Counted from the stretch's first letter, positions 32,289-44,168 are shown. The stretch is 64,000 bases of DNA from Cherax quadricarinatus (GCF_038502225.1 NW_027195261.1:62001-126000), one strand, 5' to 3'. The notes: generated by a model from the letters alone, not told the origin. Made by a program: numbers and translations.

Positions 32289-35200
32289 TGTCTTGTTGAC
32301 TGTGTTACCTGCTCAGGTGTTGACTGTGTTAGCTGCTCAGGTGTTGACTGTTACCTGCTCAGGCGTTGACTGTGTTAGCTGCTCAGGTGTTGACTGTGTT
32401 ACCTGCTCAGGTGTTGACTGTTAGCTGCTCAGGTGTTGACTGTGTTAGCTGCTCAGGTGTTGACTGTGTTACCTGCTCAGGTGTTGACTGTTAGCTGCTC
32501 AGGTGTTGACTGTGTTAGCTGCTCAGGTGTTGACTGTGTTACCTGCTCAGGTGTTGACTGTTACCTGCTCAGGCGTTGACTGTGTTAGCTGCTCAGGTGT
32601 TGACTGTGTTACCTGCTCAGGTGTTGACTATTAGCTCCTCAGGTGTTGACTGTGTTACCTGCTCAGGTGTTGACTGTGTTAGCTGCTCAGGTGTTGACTG
32701 TGTTATCTGCACAGGTGTTGACTGTGTTAGCTGCTCAGGTGTTGACTGTTACCTGCTCAGGTGTTGACTGTGTTAGCTGCTCAGGTGTTGACTGTGTTAG
32801 CTGCTAAGATGTTGACTGTGTTAGCTGCTCAGCTGTTGACTGTGTTACCTACTGAGGTGTTGACTGTGTTACCTGCTCAGTTGTTGACTGTGTTAGCTTC
32901 TCAGGTGTTGACTGTGTTACCTGCTCAGGTGTTGACTGTGTTAGCTGCTCAGGTGTTGACTGTGTTATCTGCACAGGTGTTGACTGTGTTAGCTGCTCAG
33001 GTGTTGACTGTGTTAGCTGCTCAGCTGTTGACTGTGTTACCTGCTCAGCTGTTGACTGTGTTAGCTGCTCAGGTGTTGACTGTTAGCTGCTCAGCTCTTG
33101 ACTGTGTTACCTGCTCAGCTGTTGACTGTGTTAGCTGCTCAGCTCTTGACTGTGTTATCTGCACAGGTGTTGACTGTGTTAGCTGCTCAGGTGTTGACTG
33201 TGTTAGCTGCTCAGGTGTTGACTGTGTTAGCTGCTCAGGTGTTGACTGTGTTAGCTGCTCAGGTGTTGACTGTGTTAGCTGCTCAACTGTTGACTGTGTT
33301 ACCTGCTCAGGTGTTGACTGTTAGCTGTTCAGGTGTTGACTGTGTTAGCTGCTCAGTTGTTGACTGTGTTAGCTGCTCAGGTGTTGACTGTGTTAGCTGC
33401 TCAGCTCTTGACTGTGTTAGCTGCTCAGCTCTTGACTGTGTTAGCTGCTCAGTTGTTGACTGTGTTAGCTGCTCAGGTGTTGACTGTGTTAGCTGCTCAA
33501 CTGTTGACTGTGTTACCTGCTCAGGTGTTGACTGTTAGCTGTTCAGGTGTTGACTGTGTTAGCTGCTCAGGTGTTGTCTGTGTTAGCTGCTCAGTTGTTG
33601 ACTGTGTTAGCTGCTCAGGTGTTGACTGTGTTAGCTGCTCAGCTCTTGACTGTGTTAGCTGCTCAGCTCTTGACTGTGTTAGCTGCTCAGGTGCTGAATG
33701 TGTTAGCTGCTCAGTTGTTGACTGTGTTAGCTACTCAGCTGTTGACTGTGTTAGCTGCTCAGGTGTTGACTGTGTTAGCTGCTCAGCTGTTGTCTGTGTT
33801 AGCTGCTCAGGTGTTGACTGTGTTAGCTGCTCAGCTGTTGACTGTGACAGGTGCTCAGCTGTTGACTGTGTTAGCTGCTCAGGTGTTGACTGTGTTAGCT
33901 GCTCATGTGTTGACTGTCTTAGCTGATAAGCTGTTGACTGTTAGCTACTCAGCTGTTGACTGTCTTAACTGCTCAGGTGTTGACTGTTAGCTGCTCAGGT
34001 GTTGACTGTGTTAGCTGCTCACCTGTTGACTGTGTTAGCTGCTCAGTTGTTGACTTTGTTAGCTGCTCAGGTGTTGACTGTGTTAGCTGCTCAGTTGTTG
34101 ACTGTGTTAGCTGCTCATGTGTTGACTGTGTTAGCTGCTCACGTGTTGACTGTGTTAGCTGCTCAGGTGTTGACTGTGTTAGCTGCTCAGCTGTTGACTG
34201 TGTTAGCTGCTCAGTTGTTGACTGTGTTAGCTGCTCAGGTGTTGACTGTGTTAGCTGCTCAGCTGTTGACTGTGTTAGCTGCTCAGGTGTTGACTGTGTT
34301 AGCTGCTCAGGTGCTGACTGTGTTAGCTGCTCAGTTGTTGACTGTGTTAGCTACTCAGCTGTTGACTGTGTAAGCTGCTCAGGTGTTGACTGTGTTAGCT
34401 GCTCATGTGTTGAGTGTCTTAGCTGCTAAGCTGTTGACTGTTAGCTGCTCAGTTGTTGACTGTGTTAGCTGCTCAGAAGTTGACTGTGTTAGCTGCTCAG
34501 CTGTTGACTGTGTTAGCTGCTCAGGTGTTGATTGTGTTAGCTGCTCAGCTGTTGACTGTGTTAGCTGCTCAACTGTTGACTGTGTTAGCTGCTCAGCTGT
34601 TGACTGTGTTAGCTGCTCAGCTGTTGACTGTGTAAGCTGCTCAAGTGCTGACTGTTAGCTGCTCAGGTGTTGACTGTGTTAGCTGCTCAGTTGTTGACTG
34701 TGTTAGCTGCTCAGGTGTTGACTGTGTTAGCTGCTCAGTTGTTTACTGTGTTAGCTGCTCAGGTATTGACTGTGTTAGCTGTTGACTCTGTTAGCTGCTC
34801 AGCTGTTGACTATGTTAGCTACTCAGGTGTTGACTGTGTTAGCTGCTGAGGTGTTGACTGTGTTAGCTGCTCAGGTGTTGACTGTGTTAGCTGCTCAGCT
34901 GTTGACTGTGTTACTTGCTCAGGTGTTGACTGTGTTAGCTGCTGAGGTGTTGACTGTGTTAGCTGCTCAGGTGTTGACTGTGTTAGCTGCTCAGCTGTTG
35001 ACTGTGTTACTTGCTCAGGTGTTGACTGTGTTAGCTGCTCAGGTGTTGACTGTGTTAGCTGCTGAGGTGTTGACTGTGTTAGCTGCTCAGCTGTTGACTG
35101 TGTTACTTGCTCAGGTGTTGACTGTGTTAGCTGCTCAGGTGTTGACTGTGTTAGCTGCTCAGCTGTTGACTGTGTTAGCTGCTCAGTTGTTGACTGTGTT

Positions 35201-35522
35201 AGCTGCTCAGGTGTTGACTGTGTTAGCTGCTCAGCTGTTGACTGTGTTAGCTGCTCAGGTGTTGACTGTGTTAGCTGCTCAGGTGCTGACTGTGTTAGCT
35301 GCTCAGTTGTTGACTGTGTTAGCTACTCAGCTGTTGACTGTGTAAGCTGCTCAGGTGTTGACTGTGTTAGCTGCTCATGTGTTGAGTGTCTTAGCTGCTA
35401 AGCTGTTGACTGTTAGCTGCTCAGTTGTTGACTGTGTTAGCTGCTCAGAAGTTGACTGTGTTAGCTGCTCAGCTGTTGACTGTGTTAGCTGCTCAGGTGT
35501 TGACTGTGTTAGCTGCTCAGGT
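32289..35522. repeat. 24-bp minisatellite, left block (about 135 copies)
   Basis: The unit reads GACTGTGTTAGCTGCTCAGG then TGTT. Shorter 22-bp units (GACTGTTAGC) occur early in the array and shift the artificial frames. Larger duplicated segments are visible, for example the block ending GTGTTGAGTGTCTTAGCTGC, which appears near 34400 and near 35390. Predicted LTVLAAQ or VDCVSCS proteins are artefacts of the 24-bp period. Confidence 0.96.
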
Positions 35523-35803
35523 GAAAATAAATGGTATAAAATACCGACACTATGGAAACATAACCACATATGCAGTTTAATGTGATCCTTTATTGGCAAC
35601 GTTTCGCCCACACAGTGGGCTTTTTCAAGTCACAATCAGATCTACCTGGGGTGGAAGGTACGGGAGTATTTATAGTCAGAATGTTGAGGTCAGGTGGAGA
35701 ATGCTGCATCTGAGGATCCACTGGGTGGGGTTATAGAGTCTTGGGTAGGTAGGCAGGGGTATTGGACAAGTTGTGAGTAGACCTTCTGCAGTGTTCTATG
35801 TTC

Positions 35804-36729
35804 TTATGTGGGATAGCGATGAAGAAGTTTCTTGGCAAGTGGTTCAGCTATGTTATAGAAGCCATTGTTCTGGTTGAAATTGTTGGTTATAGAAATAAGC
35901 GATGATTCCAGGATTCTTCGGTATTGAGTGTTGTCTTCTGTGGCGATAAGTTTTGAGTTTCTGTAGTTGATTAAATGGTTGTGTGAATTGCGATGTTGTA
36001 CACAGGCATTCCTTGTATCGTCAGTCCTGCTTGCATATTGGTGTTCTGAAATACGTGTTTGGAGGTCTCTTGATGTTTTGCCCACGTATAATTTGTTGCA
36101 GTCATTACAAGGGATTATATATACCCCTGCAGAGGATGGAGGCTTGTCCTGTCTACTACTGGTGATGTCCTTGATGGTCGTGGTTGTGGAGGTAAATACT
36201 TGGAATGATGTATTGGAAAAGTTGTTGGATACATGTTTGGCAATGGAGTTGGTGGGGAGGACTATGTATCTCTTCTCTGCAGTGTCTTCTCTGGGTGTGT
36301 TGAAGATGTTTAATGCCCGCTGTCAGCAGTCTCTGATGAAGTGACGAGGATAGTGGAGTTTAGAAAATACTTGTTCAATTATAGTGCATTCTTCCTCAAG
36401 GAACTCATTGCTGCAGATTCTGAGTGCGCGCAGGAAGAAGCCTATAATTACACCACGTTTAGTTTTGGTGTCGTGGTGAGAGTAGAAGTGAAGATCGTTT
36501 TGGTTGGTTGGTTTTCGATAGACTTTAAAACGAAGTTCATGGTCAGTTTTGCAGACAAAAACATCAAGGAAAGGAAAAGTGTTGTTGACTTCTTCTTCAA
36601 GTGTGAACTGGATTGAGGGCTTGACCTGGTTGAACTTGTCTTGGAGAGCTTGAACATTGAAGTGCCAGGGAGTTATAAGGAGAATGTCGTCAACATAACG
36701 GAGCCAGGTGACACCATTATTCCTTTGAC
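35804..36729 (-). pseudogene. Penelope-like RT and GIY-YIG fragments, left arm
   Basis: The RT part (36729-36323) starts just before the catalytic VTWLRYVDDILLIT and runs through FPFLDVFVCKTDHELRFKVY. A frame break near 36323 (stop after HFIRDC) separates it from the GIY-YIG end. There YVGKTSRDLQTRISEHQ is preserved, and the frame closes at LLHRYPT (35804). One codon is missing near NDLHFYSHH compared with the right arm. The protein would combine reverse transcription with a GIY-YIG endonuclease. This copy is truncated and shifted. Confidence 0.85.
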
Positions 36730-37642
36730 TGTCACCTGGCTCCGTTATGTTGATGACATTCTCCTCATAACTTCCAGGCGCTTCAACGTTCAAGCTCTCC
36801 AAGACAAGCTCAACCAGGTCGAGCCCTCAATCCAGTTCACACTTGAAGAAGAAGTCAACAACACTCTTCCTTTCCTTGATGTTCTTCTCTGCAAAACTGA
36901 CCATGAACTTCGTTTTAAAGTCTATCGAAAACCAACCAACCAAAACGATCTTCTCCACTTCTACTCTCACCATGACACCAAAACTAAATGTGGTGTAATT
37001 ATAGGCTTCTTCCTGCATGCATTCAGAATCTACAGCAATGAGTTCCTTGAGGAAGAATGCACTATAATTGAACAAGTATTTTCTAAACTCCACTGTCCTC
37101 ATCACTTCATCAGAGACTGCAGACGGCGGGCATTAAACATCTTCAACACACCCAGAGAAGACACTGCCGAGAAGAGATACATAGTCCTCCCCGCCAACTC
37201 CATCGCCAAACATGTATCCAACATCTTTTCCAATACATCATTCCAAGTATCTACCTCCACAACCACGACCATCAAGGACATCACCAGTAGTAGACAGGAC
37301 AAGCTTCCATCCTCTGCAGGGGTATACATAATCCCTTGTAATGACTGCAACAAATTATACGTGGGCAAAACATCAAGAGACCTCCAAACACGTATTTCAG
37401 AACACCAATACGCAAGCAGGACTGACGATACAAGGAATGCCTGTGTACAACATCGCAATTCACACAACCATTTAATCAACTACAGAAACTCAAGACTTAT
37501 CGCCACAGAAGACAACACTCAATACCGAAGAATCCTGGAATCATCGCTTATCTCTATAACCAACAATTTCAACCAGAACAATGGCTTCTGTAACATAGCT
37601 GAACCACTTGCCAAGAAACTTCTTCATCGCTATCCCACATAA
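36730..37642 (+). pseudogene. Penelope-like RT and GIY-YIG fragment, right arm (open frame)
   Basis: An open frame runs from VTWLRYVDDILLITSRRF (the RT catalytic motif) through EEEVNNTLPFLDVLLCKTDH. It continues through a linker to SSAGVYIIPCNDCNKLYVGK and TSRDLQTRISEHQ, the GIY-YIG nuclease with Y, Y, R and later E (LESSLIS), and ends at 37642. The apparent start at 36641 lies in the antisense of the left arm and is not genuine. The N-terminal half of the RT is missing, so it is a fragment even though the frame is undamaged. Confidence 0.85.
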
Positions 37643-37891
37643 GAACATAGAACACTGCAGAAGGTCTACTCACAACTTGTGCAATACCCCTGCCAAGCTA
37701 CCCAAGACTCTATAACCCCACCCAGTGGATCCTCAGATGCAGCATTCTCCACCTGACCTCAACATTCTGACTATAAATACTCCCGTACCTTCCACCCCAG
37801 GTAGATCTGTTTGTGACTTGAAAAAGCCCACTGTGTTGGTGAAACGTTGTCATTAAAGGATCACATTAAACTGCATATGTGTTTGTTTCCA

Positions 37892-39538
37892 CAGCTGCTC
37901 AGGTGTTGACTGTGTTAGCTGCTCAGGTGTTAACTGTGTTAGCTGCTCAGGTGTTGACTGTGCTAGCTGCTCAGGTGTTGACTGTGCTAGCTGCTCAAGT
38001 GTTGACTGTGTTAGCTGCTCAGCTGTTGACTGTGTTAGCTGCTCAAGTGTTGACTGTGCTAGCTGCTCAGCTGTTGACTGTGTTAGCTGCTCAGTTGTTG
38101 ACTGTGTTAACTGCTCAGGTGTTGACTGTGTTAGCTGCTCAGGTGGTGTTGACTGTGTTAACTGCTCAGCTGTTGACTGTGTTAGCAGCTCAGTTGTTGA
38201 CTGTGTTAACTGCTCAGGTGTTGACTGTGTTAGCTGCTCAGGTGGTGTTGACTGTGTTAACTGCTCAGGTGTTGACTGTGTTAACTGCTCAGCTGTTGAC
38301 TGTGTTAGCTGCTCAGGTGTTGACTGTGTTAGCTGCTCAGCTGTTGACTGTGACAGGTGCTCAGCTGTTGACTGTTAGCTGCTCAGGTGTTGACTGTGTT
38401 AGCTGCTCAGCTGTTGATGGTGTTAGGTGCTCAGGTGTTGACTGTGTTAGCTGCTCAGCTGTTGACTGTGTTAGCTGCTCAGGTGTTGACTGTGTTAGCT
38501 GCTCAGCTGTTGACTGTGTTAGCTGCTATGGTGTTGACTGTGTTAGCTACTCAGCTGTTGACTGTGACAGGTGCTGAGCTGTTGGCTGTGTTAGCTGCTC
38601 AGCTGTTGACTGTGACAGATGCTCAGCTGTTGACTATGTTAGCTGCTGAAGTGTTGACTGTGTTAGCTGCTCAGCTGTTGACTGTGTTAGCTGCTCAGCT
38701 GTTGACTGTGTTAGCTGCTCAGCTGTTGACTGTGTTAGCTGCTCAGCTGTTGACTGTGTTAGCTGCTCAGCTGTTGACTGTGTTAGCTGCTCAGCTGTTG
38801 ACTGTGTAAGCTGCTCAAGTGCTGACTGTTAGCTGCTCAGGTGTTGACTGTGTTGGCTGCTCAGTTGTTGACTGTGTTAGCTGTTGACTCTGTTAGCTGC
38901 TCAGCTGTTGACTATGTTAGCTACTCAGGTGTTGACTGTGTTAGCTGCTGAGGTGTTGACTGTGTTAGCTGCTCAGGTGTTGACTGTGTTAGCTGCTCAG
39001 CTGTTGACTGTGTTACTTGCTCAGGTGTTGACTGTGTTAGCTGCTGAGGTGTTGACTGTGTTAGCTGCTCAGGTGTTGACTGTGTTAGCTGCTCAGCTGT
39101 TGACTGTGTTACTTGCTCAGGTGTTGACTGTGTTAGCTGCTGAGGTGTTGACTGTGTTAGCTGCTGAGGTGTTGACTGTGTTAGCTGCTCAGCTGTTGAC
39201 TGTGTTACTTGCTCAGGTGTTGACTGTGTTAGCTGCTCAGGTGTTGACTGTGTTAGCTGCTCAGGTGTTGACTGTGTTAGCTGCTCAGGTGTTGACTGTG
39301 TTAGCTGCTCAGGTGTTTACTGTGTTAGCTGCTCAGCTGTTGACTGTGTTAGCTGCTCAGGTGTTGACTGTGTTAGCTGCTCAGCTGTTGACTGTGTTAG
39401 CTGCTCAGCTGTTGACTGTGTTAGCTGCTCAGGTGTTGACTGTGTTAGCTGCTCAGCTGTTGACTGTGTTAGCTGCTCAGCTGTTGACTGTGTTAGCTGC
39501 TCAGGTGTTGACTGTGTTAGCTGCTCAGCTGTTGACTG
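37892..39538. repeat. 24-bp minisatellite, right block (about 68 copies)
   Basis: Same unit as 32289-35522. A 27-bp variant (CAGGTGGTGTTGACTG) occurs twice near 38140 and 38240. The segment near 38810-39240 repeats the variant order found near 34640-35120, pointing to long segmental duplication rather than unit-by-unit slippage. Confidence 0.95.
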
Positions 39539-39927
39539 CGGAAACATAGCTTTTATTTATTTATTTATTTATTTATTTAAAAATTTGAGCACACATACAG
39601 AGGTACAAAAAATACAGATAAGAGCAGCATGCCAAAGCCACTTATACTATGCATAGCATTACAGGCTGGCTTAAAATTAACTTAAGATGAACTAAGCAAT
39701 GATGACATCAGTGATAAAACTTTAATGTATACAGATTACTATAAAGCACAAGTGAGTATTACAAAGACAGGTCATATGGTTGTATGCATTGTTGTACATT
39801 CAGTAGAATGGAGTATTCTGTTAGGTAGTGTATTTAAAAAATAATAAAGTTAGATTGGGTTTTAGGTTTAACATTTATGTGATATAATTGTGAGAAACAT
39901 TTAAGATATACAATTTATAAGGTTCAG

Positions 39928-40676
39928 TTATTCAGTATTTATTTGGTTTTGGGTGAGTAAGTGATCTTTGAGAAGGGACTTGAATTTATAAACAGGTAGT
40001 GTTTCTTTTATATTTACAGGTAATGAGTTCCAGATTTTAGGGTCTTTTATGTGCATTGAGTTTTTGCATAGTGTGAGATGGACACGAGGAACATCAAAGA
40101 GTGATCTGTGCCTTGTGTTATGGTCATGTGTTCTGTTGAGGTTGGCAAGGAGATGTTTGAGGGGAGGGTTAATATCAGAGTTAAGTGTTCTATGTATGTA
40201 ATAGGTGCAGTAATAAGTATGAATGTTTTGTATGGTGAATAGGTTTAGTGTATTGAATATTGGTGGAGTGTGCTGCCTATAGTGAGAATTTGTTATCATT
40301 CTAACTGCAGCCTTTTGTTGGGTAATTAGTGGTCTGAGATGGTTACTTGTTGTTGAGCCCCATGCACAAATTCCATAGGTGAGATAGGGGTAAATAAGAG
40401 AGTGATATAGGGCCAGGAGGGCTGACTGTGGAGCATAGTACCGTATCTTCGATAGTATGCCTACAGTCTTGGAAATTTTCTTAGAAATTTGTTGTATATG
40501 TGTATGAAATTTGAGTCTATTATCAAGATGGATTCCTAAGAATTTTCCCTCTGTTAGCTTTGTGATAGGTGATCCGTTTATCATTATGTTAAGAGGGACA
40601 TCTGTAGCTCTGTTACCAAACTGAATAAAGTAGGTTTTGTCAATGTTTAGTGTAAGTTTGTTAGTCCTCATCCAGG
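39928..40676 (-). pseudogene. N ORF2, second part: RT thumb and C-terminus
   Basis: The frame resumes with SWMRTNKLTLNIDKTYFIQ, the expected continuation of QKIS at 44169. It runs through FLGIHLDNRLKFHTHI, LALYHSLIYPYLTYGICAWG and NSMHIKDPKIWNSLPVNIK to the stop at 39928. It is open throughout. Sibling fragments of this region occur at 28840-29464 and 51713-52136. Confidence 0.85.
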
Positions 40677-40681
40677 AAGAT

Positions 40682-43600
40682 TTTTATTTATTTTATTATC
40701 ACACTGGCCGATTCCCACCAAGGCAGGGTGGCCCGAAAAAGAAAAACTTTCACCATCATTCACTCCATCACTGTCTTGCCAGAAGGGTGCTTTACACTAC
40801 AGTTTTTAAACTGCAACATTAACACCCCTCCTTCAGAGTGCAGGCACTGTACTTCCCATCTCCAGGACTCAAGTCCGGCCTGCCGGTTTCCCTGAATCCC
40901 TTCATAAATGTTACTTTGCTCACACTCCAACAGCACGTCAAGTATTAAAAACCATTTGTCTCCATTCACTCCTATCAAACACGCTCACGCATGCCTGCTG
41001 GAAGTCCAAGCCCCTCGCACACAAAACCTCCTTTACCCCCTCCCTCCAACCCTTCCTAGGCCGACCCCTACCCCGCCTTCCTTCCACTACAGACTGATAC
41101 ACTCTTGAAGTCATTCTGTTTCGCTCCATTCTCTCTACATGTCCGAACCACCTCAACAACCCTTCCTCAGCCCTCTGGACAACAGTTTTGGTAATCCCGC
41201 ACCTCCTCCTAACTTCCAAACTACGAATTCTCTGCATTATATTCACACCACACATTGCCCTCAGACATGACATCTCCACTGCCTCCAGCCTTCTCCTCGC
41301 TGCAACATTCATCACCCACGCTTCACACCCATATAAGAGCGTTGGTAAAACTATACTCTCATACATTCCCCTCTTTGCCTCCAAGGACAAAGTTCTTTGT
41401 CTCCACAGACTCCTAAGTGCACCACTCACTCTTTTTCCCTCATCAATTCTATGATTCACCTCATCTTTCATAGACCCATCCGCTGACACGTCCACTCCCA
41501 AATATCTGAATACGTTCACCTCCTCCATACTCTCTCCCTCCAATCTGATATTCAATCTTTCATCACCTAATCTTTTTGTTATCCTCATAACCTTACTCTT
41601 TCCTGTATTCACCTTTAATTTTCTTCTTTTGCACACCCTACCAAATTCATCCACCAATCTCTGCAACTTCTCTTCAGAATCTCCCAAGAGCACAGTGTCA
41701 TCAGCAAAGAGCAGCTGTGACAACTCCCACTTTGTGTGTGATTCTTTATCTTTTAACTCCACGCCTCTTGACAAGACCCTCGCATTTACTTCTCTTACAA
41801 CCCCATCTATAAATATATTAAACAACCACGGTGACATCACACATCCTTGTCTAAGGCCTACTTTTACTGGGAAAAAATTTCCCTCTTTCCTACATACTCT
41901 AACTTGAGCCTCACTATCCTCGTAAAAACTCTTCACTGCTTTCAGTAACCTACCTCCTACACCATACACTTGCAACATCTGCCACATTGCCCCCCTATCC
42001 ACCCTGTCATACGCCTTTTCCAAATCCATAAATGCCACAAAGACCTCTTTAGCCTTATCTAAATACTGTTCACTTATATGTTTCACTGTAAACACCTGGT
42101 CCACACACCCCCTACCTTTCCTAAAGCCTCCTTGTTCATCTGCTATCCTATTCTCCGTCTTACTCTTAATTCTTTCAATTATAACTCTACCATACACTTT
42201 ACCAGGTACACTCAAGAGACTTATCCCCCTATAATTTTTGCACTCTCTTTTATCCCCTTTGCCTTTATACAAAGGAACTATGCATGCTCTCTGCCAATCC
42301 CTAGGTACCTTACCCTCTTCCATACATTTATTAAATAATTGCACCAACCACTCCAAAACTATATCCCCACCTTCTTTTAACATTTCTATCTTTATCCCAT
42401 CAATCCCGGCTGCCTTACCCCCTTTCATTTTACCTACTGCCTCACGAACTTCCCCCACACTCACAACTGGCTCTTCCTCACTCCTACAAGATGTTATTCC
42501 TCCTTGCCCTATACACGAAATCACAGCTTCCCTATCTTCATCAACATTTAACAATTCCTCAAAATATTCCTTCCATATTCCCAATACCTCTAACTCTCCA
42601 TTTAATAACTCTCCTCTCCTATTTTTAACTGACAAATCCATTTGTTCTCTAGGCTTTCTTAACTTGTTAATCTCACTCCAAAACTTTTTCTTATTTTCAA
42701 CAAAATTTGTTGATAACATCTCACCCACTCTCTCATTTGCTCTCTTTTTACATTGCTTCACCACTCTCTTAACTTCTCTCTTTTTCTCCATATACTCTTC
42801 CCTTCTTGCATCACTTCTACTTTGTAAAAACTTCTCATATACTAACTTTTTCTCCCTTACTACTCTCTTTACATCATCATTCCACCAATCGCTCCTCTTC
42901 CCTCCTGCACCCACTTTCCTGTAACCACAAACTTCTGCTGAACACTCTAACACTACATTTTTAAACCTACCCCATACCTCTTCGACCCCATTGCCTATGC
43001 TCTCATTAGCCCATCTATCCTCCAATAGCTGTTTATATCTTACCCTAACTGCCTCCTCTTTTAGTTTATAAACCTTCACCTCTCTCTTCCCTGATGCTTC
43101 TATTCTCCTTGTATCCCATCTACCTTTTACTCTCAGTGTAGCTACAACTAGAAAGTGATCTGATATATCTGTGGCCCCTCTATAAACATGTACATCCTGA
43201 AGTCTACTCAACAGTCTTTTATCTACCAATACATAATCCAACAAACTACTGTCATTTCGCCCTACATCATATCGTGTATACTTATTTATCCTCTTTTTCT
43301 TAAAATATGTATTACCTATAACTAAACCCCTTTCTATACAAAGTTCAATCAAAGGGCTCCCATTATCATTTACACCTGGCACCCCAAACTTACCTACCAC
43401 ACCCTCTCTAAAAGTTTCTCCTACTTTAGCATTCAAGTCCCCTACCACAATTACTCTCTCACTTGGTTCAAAGGCTCCTATACATTCACTTAACATCTCC
43501 CAAAATCTCTCTCTCTCCTCTGCATTCCTCTCTTCTCCAGGTGCATACACGCTTATTATGACCCACTTCTCGCATCCACCCTTTACTTTAATCCACATAA

Positions 43601-44163
43601 TTCTTGAATTTACACATTCATATTCTCTTTTCTCCTTCCATAACTGATCATTTAACATTACTGCTACCCCTTCCTTTCCTCTAACTCTCTCAGATACTCC
43701 AGATTTAATCCCATTTATTTCCCCCCACTGAAACTCTCCTACCCCCTTCAGCTTTGTTTCGCTTAGGGCCAGGACATCCAACTTCTTTTCATTCATAACA
43801 TCAGCAATCATCTGTTTCTTGTCATCCGCACTACATCCACGCACATTTAAGCAACCCAGTTTTATAAAGTTTTTCTTCTTCTCTTTTTTAGTAATTGTAT
43901 ACAGGAGAAGGGGTTACTAGCCCATTGCTCCCGGCATTTTAGTCGCCTCATACGACACGCATGGCTTACGGAGGAAAGATTCTTTTCCACTTCCCCATGG
44001 ACAATAGAAGAAATAAAAAAGAACAAGAGCTATTTAGAAAAAGGAGAAAAACCTAGATGTATGTATATATATATATGCATGTGCGTGTCTGTGAAGTGTG
44101 ACCAAAGTGTAAGTAGGAGTAGCAAGATATCCCTGTTATCTTAGCGTGTTTATGAGACAGAAA
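40682..44163 (-). mobile_element. Full-length RTE-type element K inserted in N
   Basis: AAGAT at 40677-40681 and 44164-44168 is the target duplication. Removing the insert restores the N reading frame QKIS-SWMRTNK. It has a single long ORF, a 5' region of about 300 bp and a short AT-rich tail after CAGTGTGATAATAAAATAAA. Copies K2 (49590-50998) and K3 (52137-53190) share the same 3' end. Confidence 0.9.
40938..43844 (-). CDS. Intact RTE-type endonuclease-reverse transcriptase
   Basis: The frame is open from an upstream TAA at about 43923 to the stop at 40938. The conserved endonuclease start LGCLNVRGCS lies at 43862-43832. No ATG precedes it; the first is in QMIADVM at about 43811, so the real start is uncertain. 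Counting from 43844, the endonuclease has SETK near 28, VVGDLNAKVG near 133, LLDYVLV near 201 and SDHFLVV near 228. RT has AGIDGIKIEML near 479, CKNYRGISLLS near 535, FMDLEKAYDRVDR near 605, VGLRQGCVMSPWLF near 661 and LFADDTVLL near 712. The C-terminal part includes LLRWFGHVERM and GRRGRGRPRKGWRE. It would nick the target and copy element RNA. No damaging change was seen. Confidence 0.88.
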   Translation of the reverse strand: MRGCSADDKKQMIADVMNEKKLDVLALSETKLKGVGEFQWGEINGIKSGVSERVRGKEGVAVMLNDQLWKEKREYECVNSRIMWIKVKGGCEKWVIISVYAPGEERNAEERERFWEMLSECIGAFEPSERVIVVGDLNAKVGETFREGVVGKFGVPGVNDNGSPLIELCIERGLVIGNTYFKKKRINKYTRYDVGRNDSSLLDYVLVDKRLLSRLQDVHVYRGATDISDHFLVVATLRVKGRWDTRRIEASGKREVKVYKLKEEAVRVRYKQLLEDRWANESIGNGVEEVWGRFKNVVLECSAEVCGYRKVGAGGKRSDWWNDDVKRVVREKKLVYEKFLQSRSDARREEYMEKKREVKRVVKQCKKRANERVGEMLSTNFVENKKKFWSEINKLRKPREQMDLSVKNRRGELLNGELEVLGIWKEYFEELLNVDEDREAVISCIGQGGITSCRSEEEPVVSVGEVREAVGKMKGGKAAGIDGIKIEMLKEGGDIVLEWLVQLFNKCMEEGKVPRDWQRACIVPLYKGKGDKRECKNYRGISLLSVPGKVYGRVIIERIKSKTENRIADEQGGFRKGRGCVDQVFTVKHISEQYLDKAKEVFVAFMDLEKAYDRVDRGAMWQMLQVYGVGGRLLKAVKSFYEDSEAQVRVCRKEGNFFPVKVGLRQGCVMSPWLFNIFIDGVVREVNARVLSRGVELKDKESHTKWELSQLLFADDTVLLGDSEEKLQRLVDEFGRVCKRRKLKVNTGKSKVMRITKRLGDERLNIRLEGESMEEVNVFRYLGVDVSADGSMKDEVNHRIDEGKRVSGALRSLWRQRTLSLEAKRGMYESIVLPTLLYGCEAWVMNVAARRRLEAVEMSCLRAMCGVNIMQRIRSLEVRRRCGITKTVVQRAEEGLLRWFGHVERMERNRMTSRVYQSVVEGRRGRGRPRKGWREGVKEVLCARGLDFQQACVSVFDRSEWRQMVFNT

Positions 44164-44168
44164 AAGAT

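Larger units (their letters stand above)
35523..37891. mobile_element. Palindromic pair of Penelope-like element fragments
   Basis: Two 5'-truncated Penelope-like copies meet head to head. The minus copy is at 35523-36713, the plus copy at 36730-37890, with a 16-nt centre. Arms at the centre are perfectly complementary over at least AACATAACGGAGCCAGGTGA. Both outer ends carry the 3' terminal motif GACTTGAAAAAGCCCACTGT followed by a GAAACGTT motif (CGAAACGTTGC in the left copy, TGAAACGTTGT in the right). The pair splits the 24-bp minisatellite, which resumes at 37892. Confidence 0.9.

Noticed and set aside
35523..35570. Hammerhead motif at the Penelope-like end
   Set aside because: A short GGTAT...ATACC stem is visible, but no CTGATGA core was found nearby.
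32242..39549. Many frames encoding LLTVLAAQ or VDCVSCS repeats
   Set aside because: Artefacts of a 24-bp tandem unit; there are no flanking protein domains, and frames shift at 22-bp units.
42078..42924. Plus-strand frames across element K, with similar ones over N and I-like ORFs
   Set aside because: Shadows of well-supported minus-strand RT genes.
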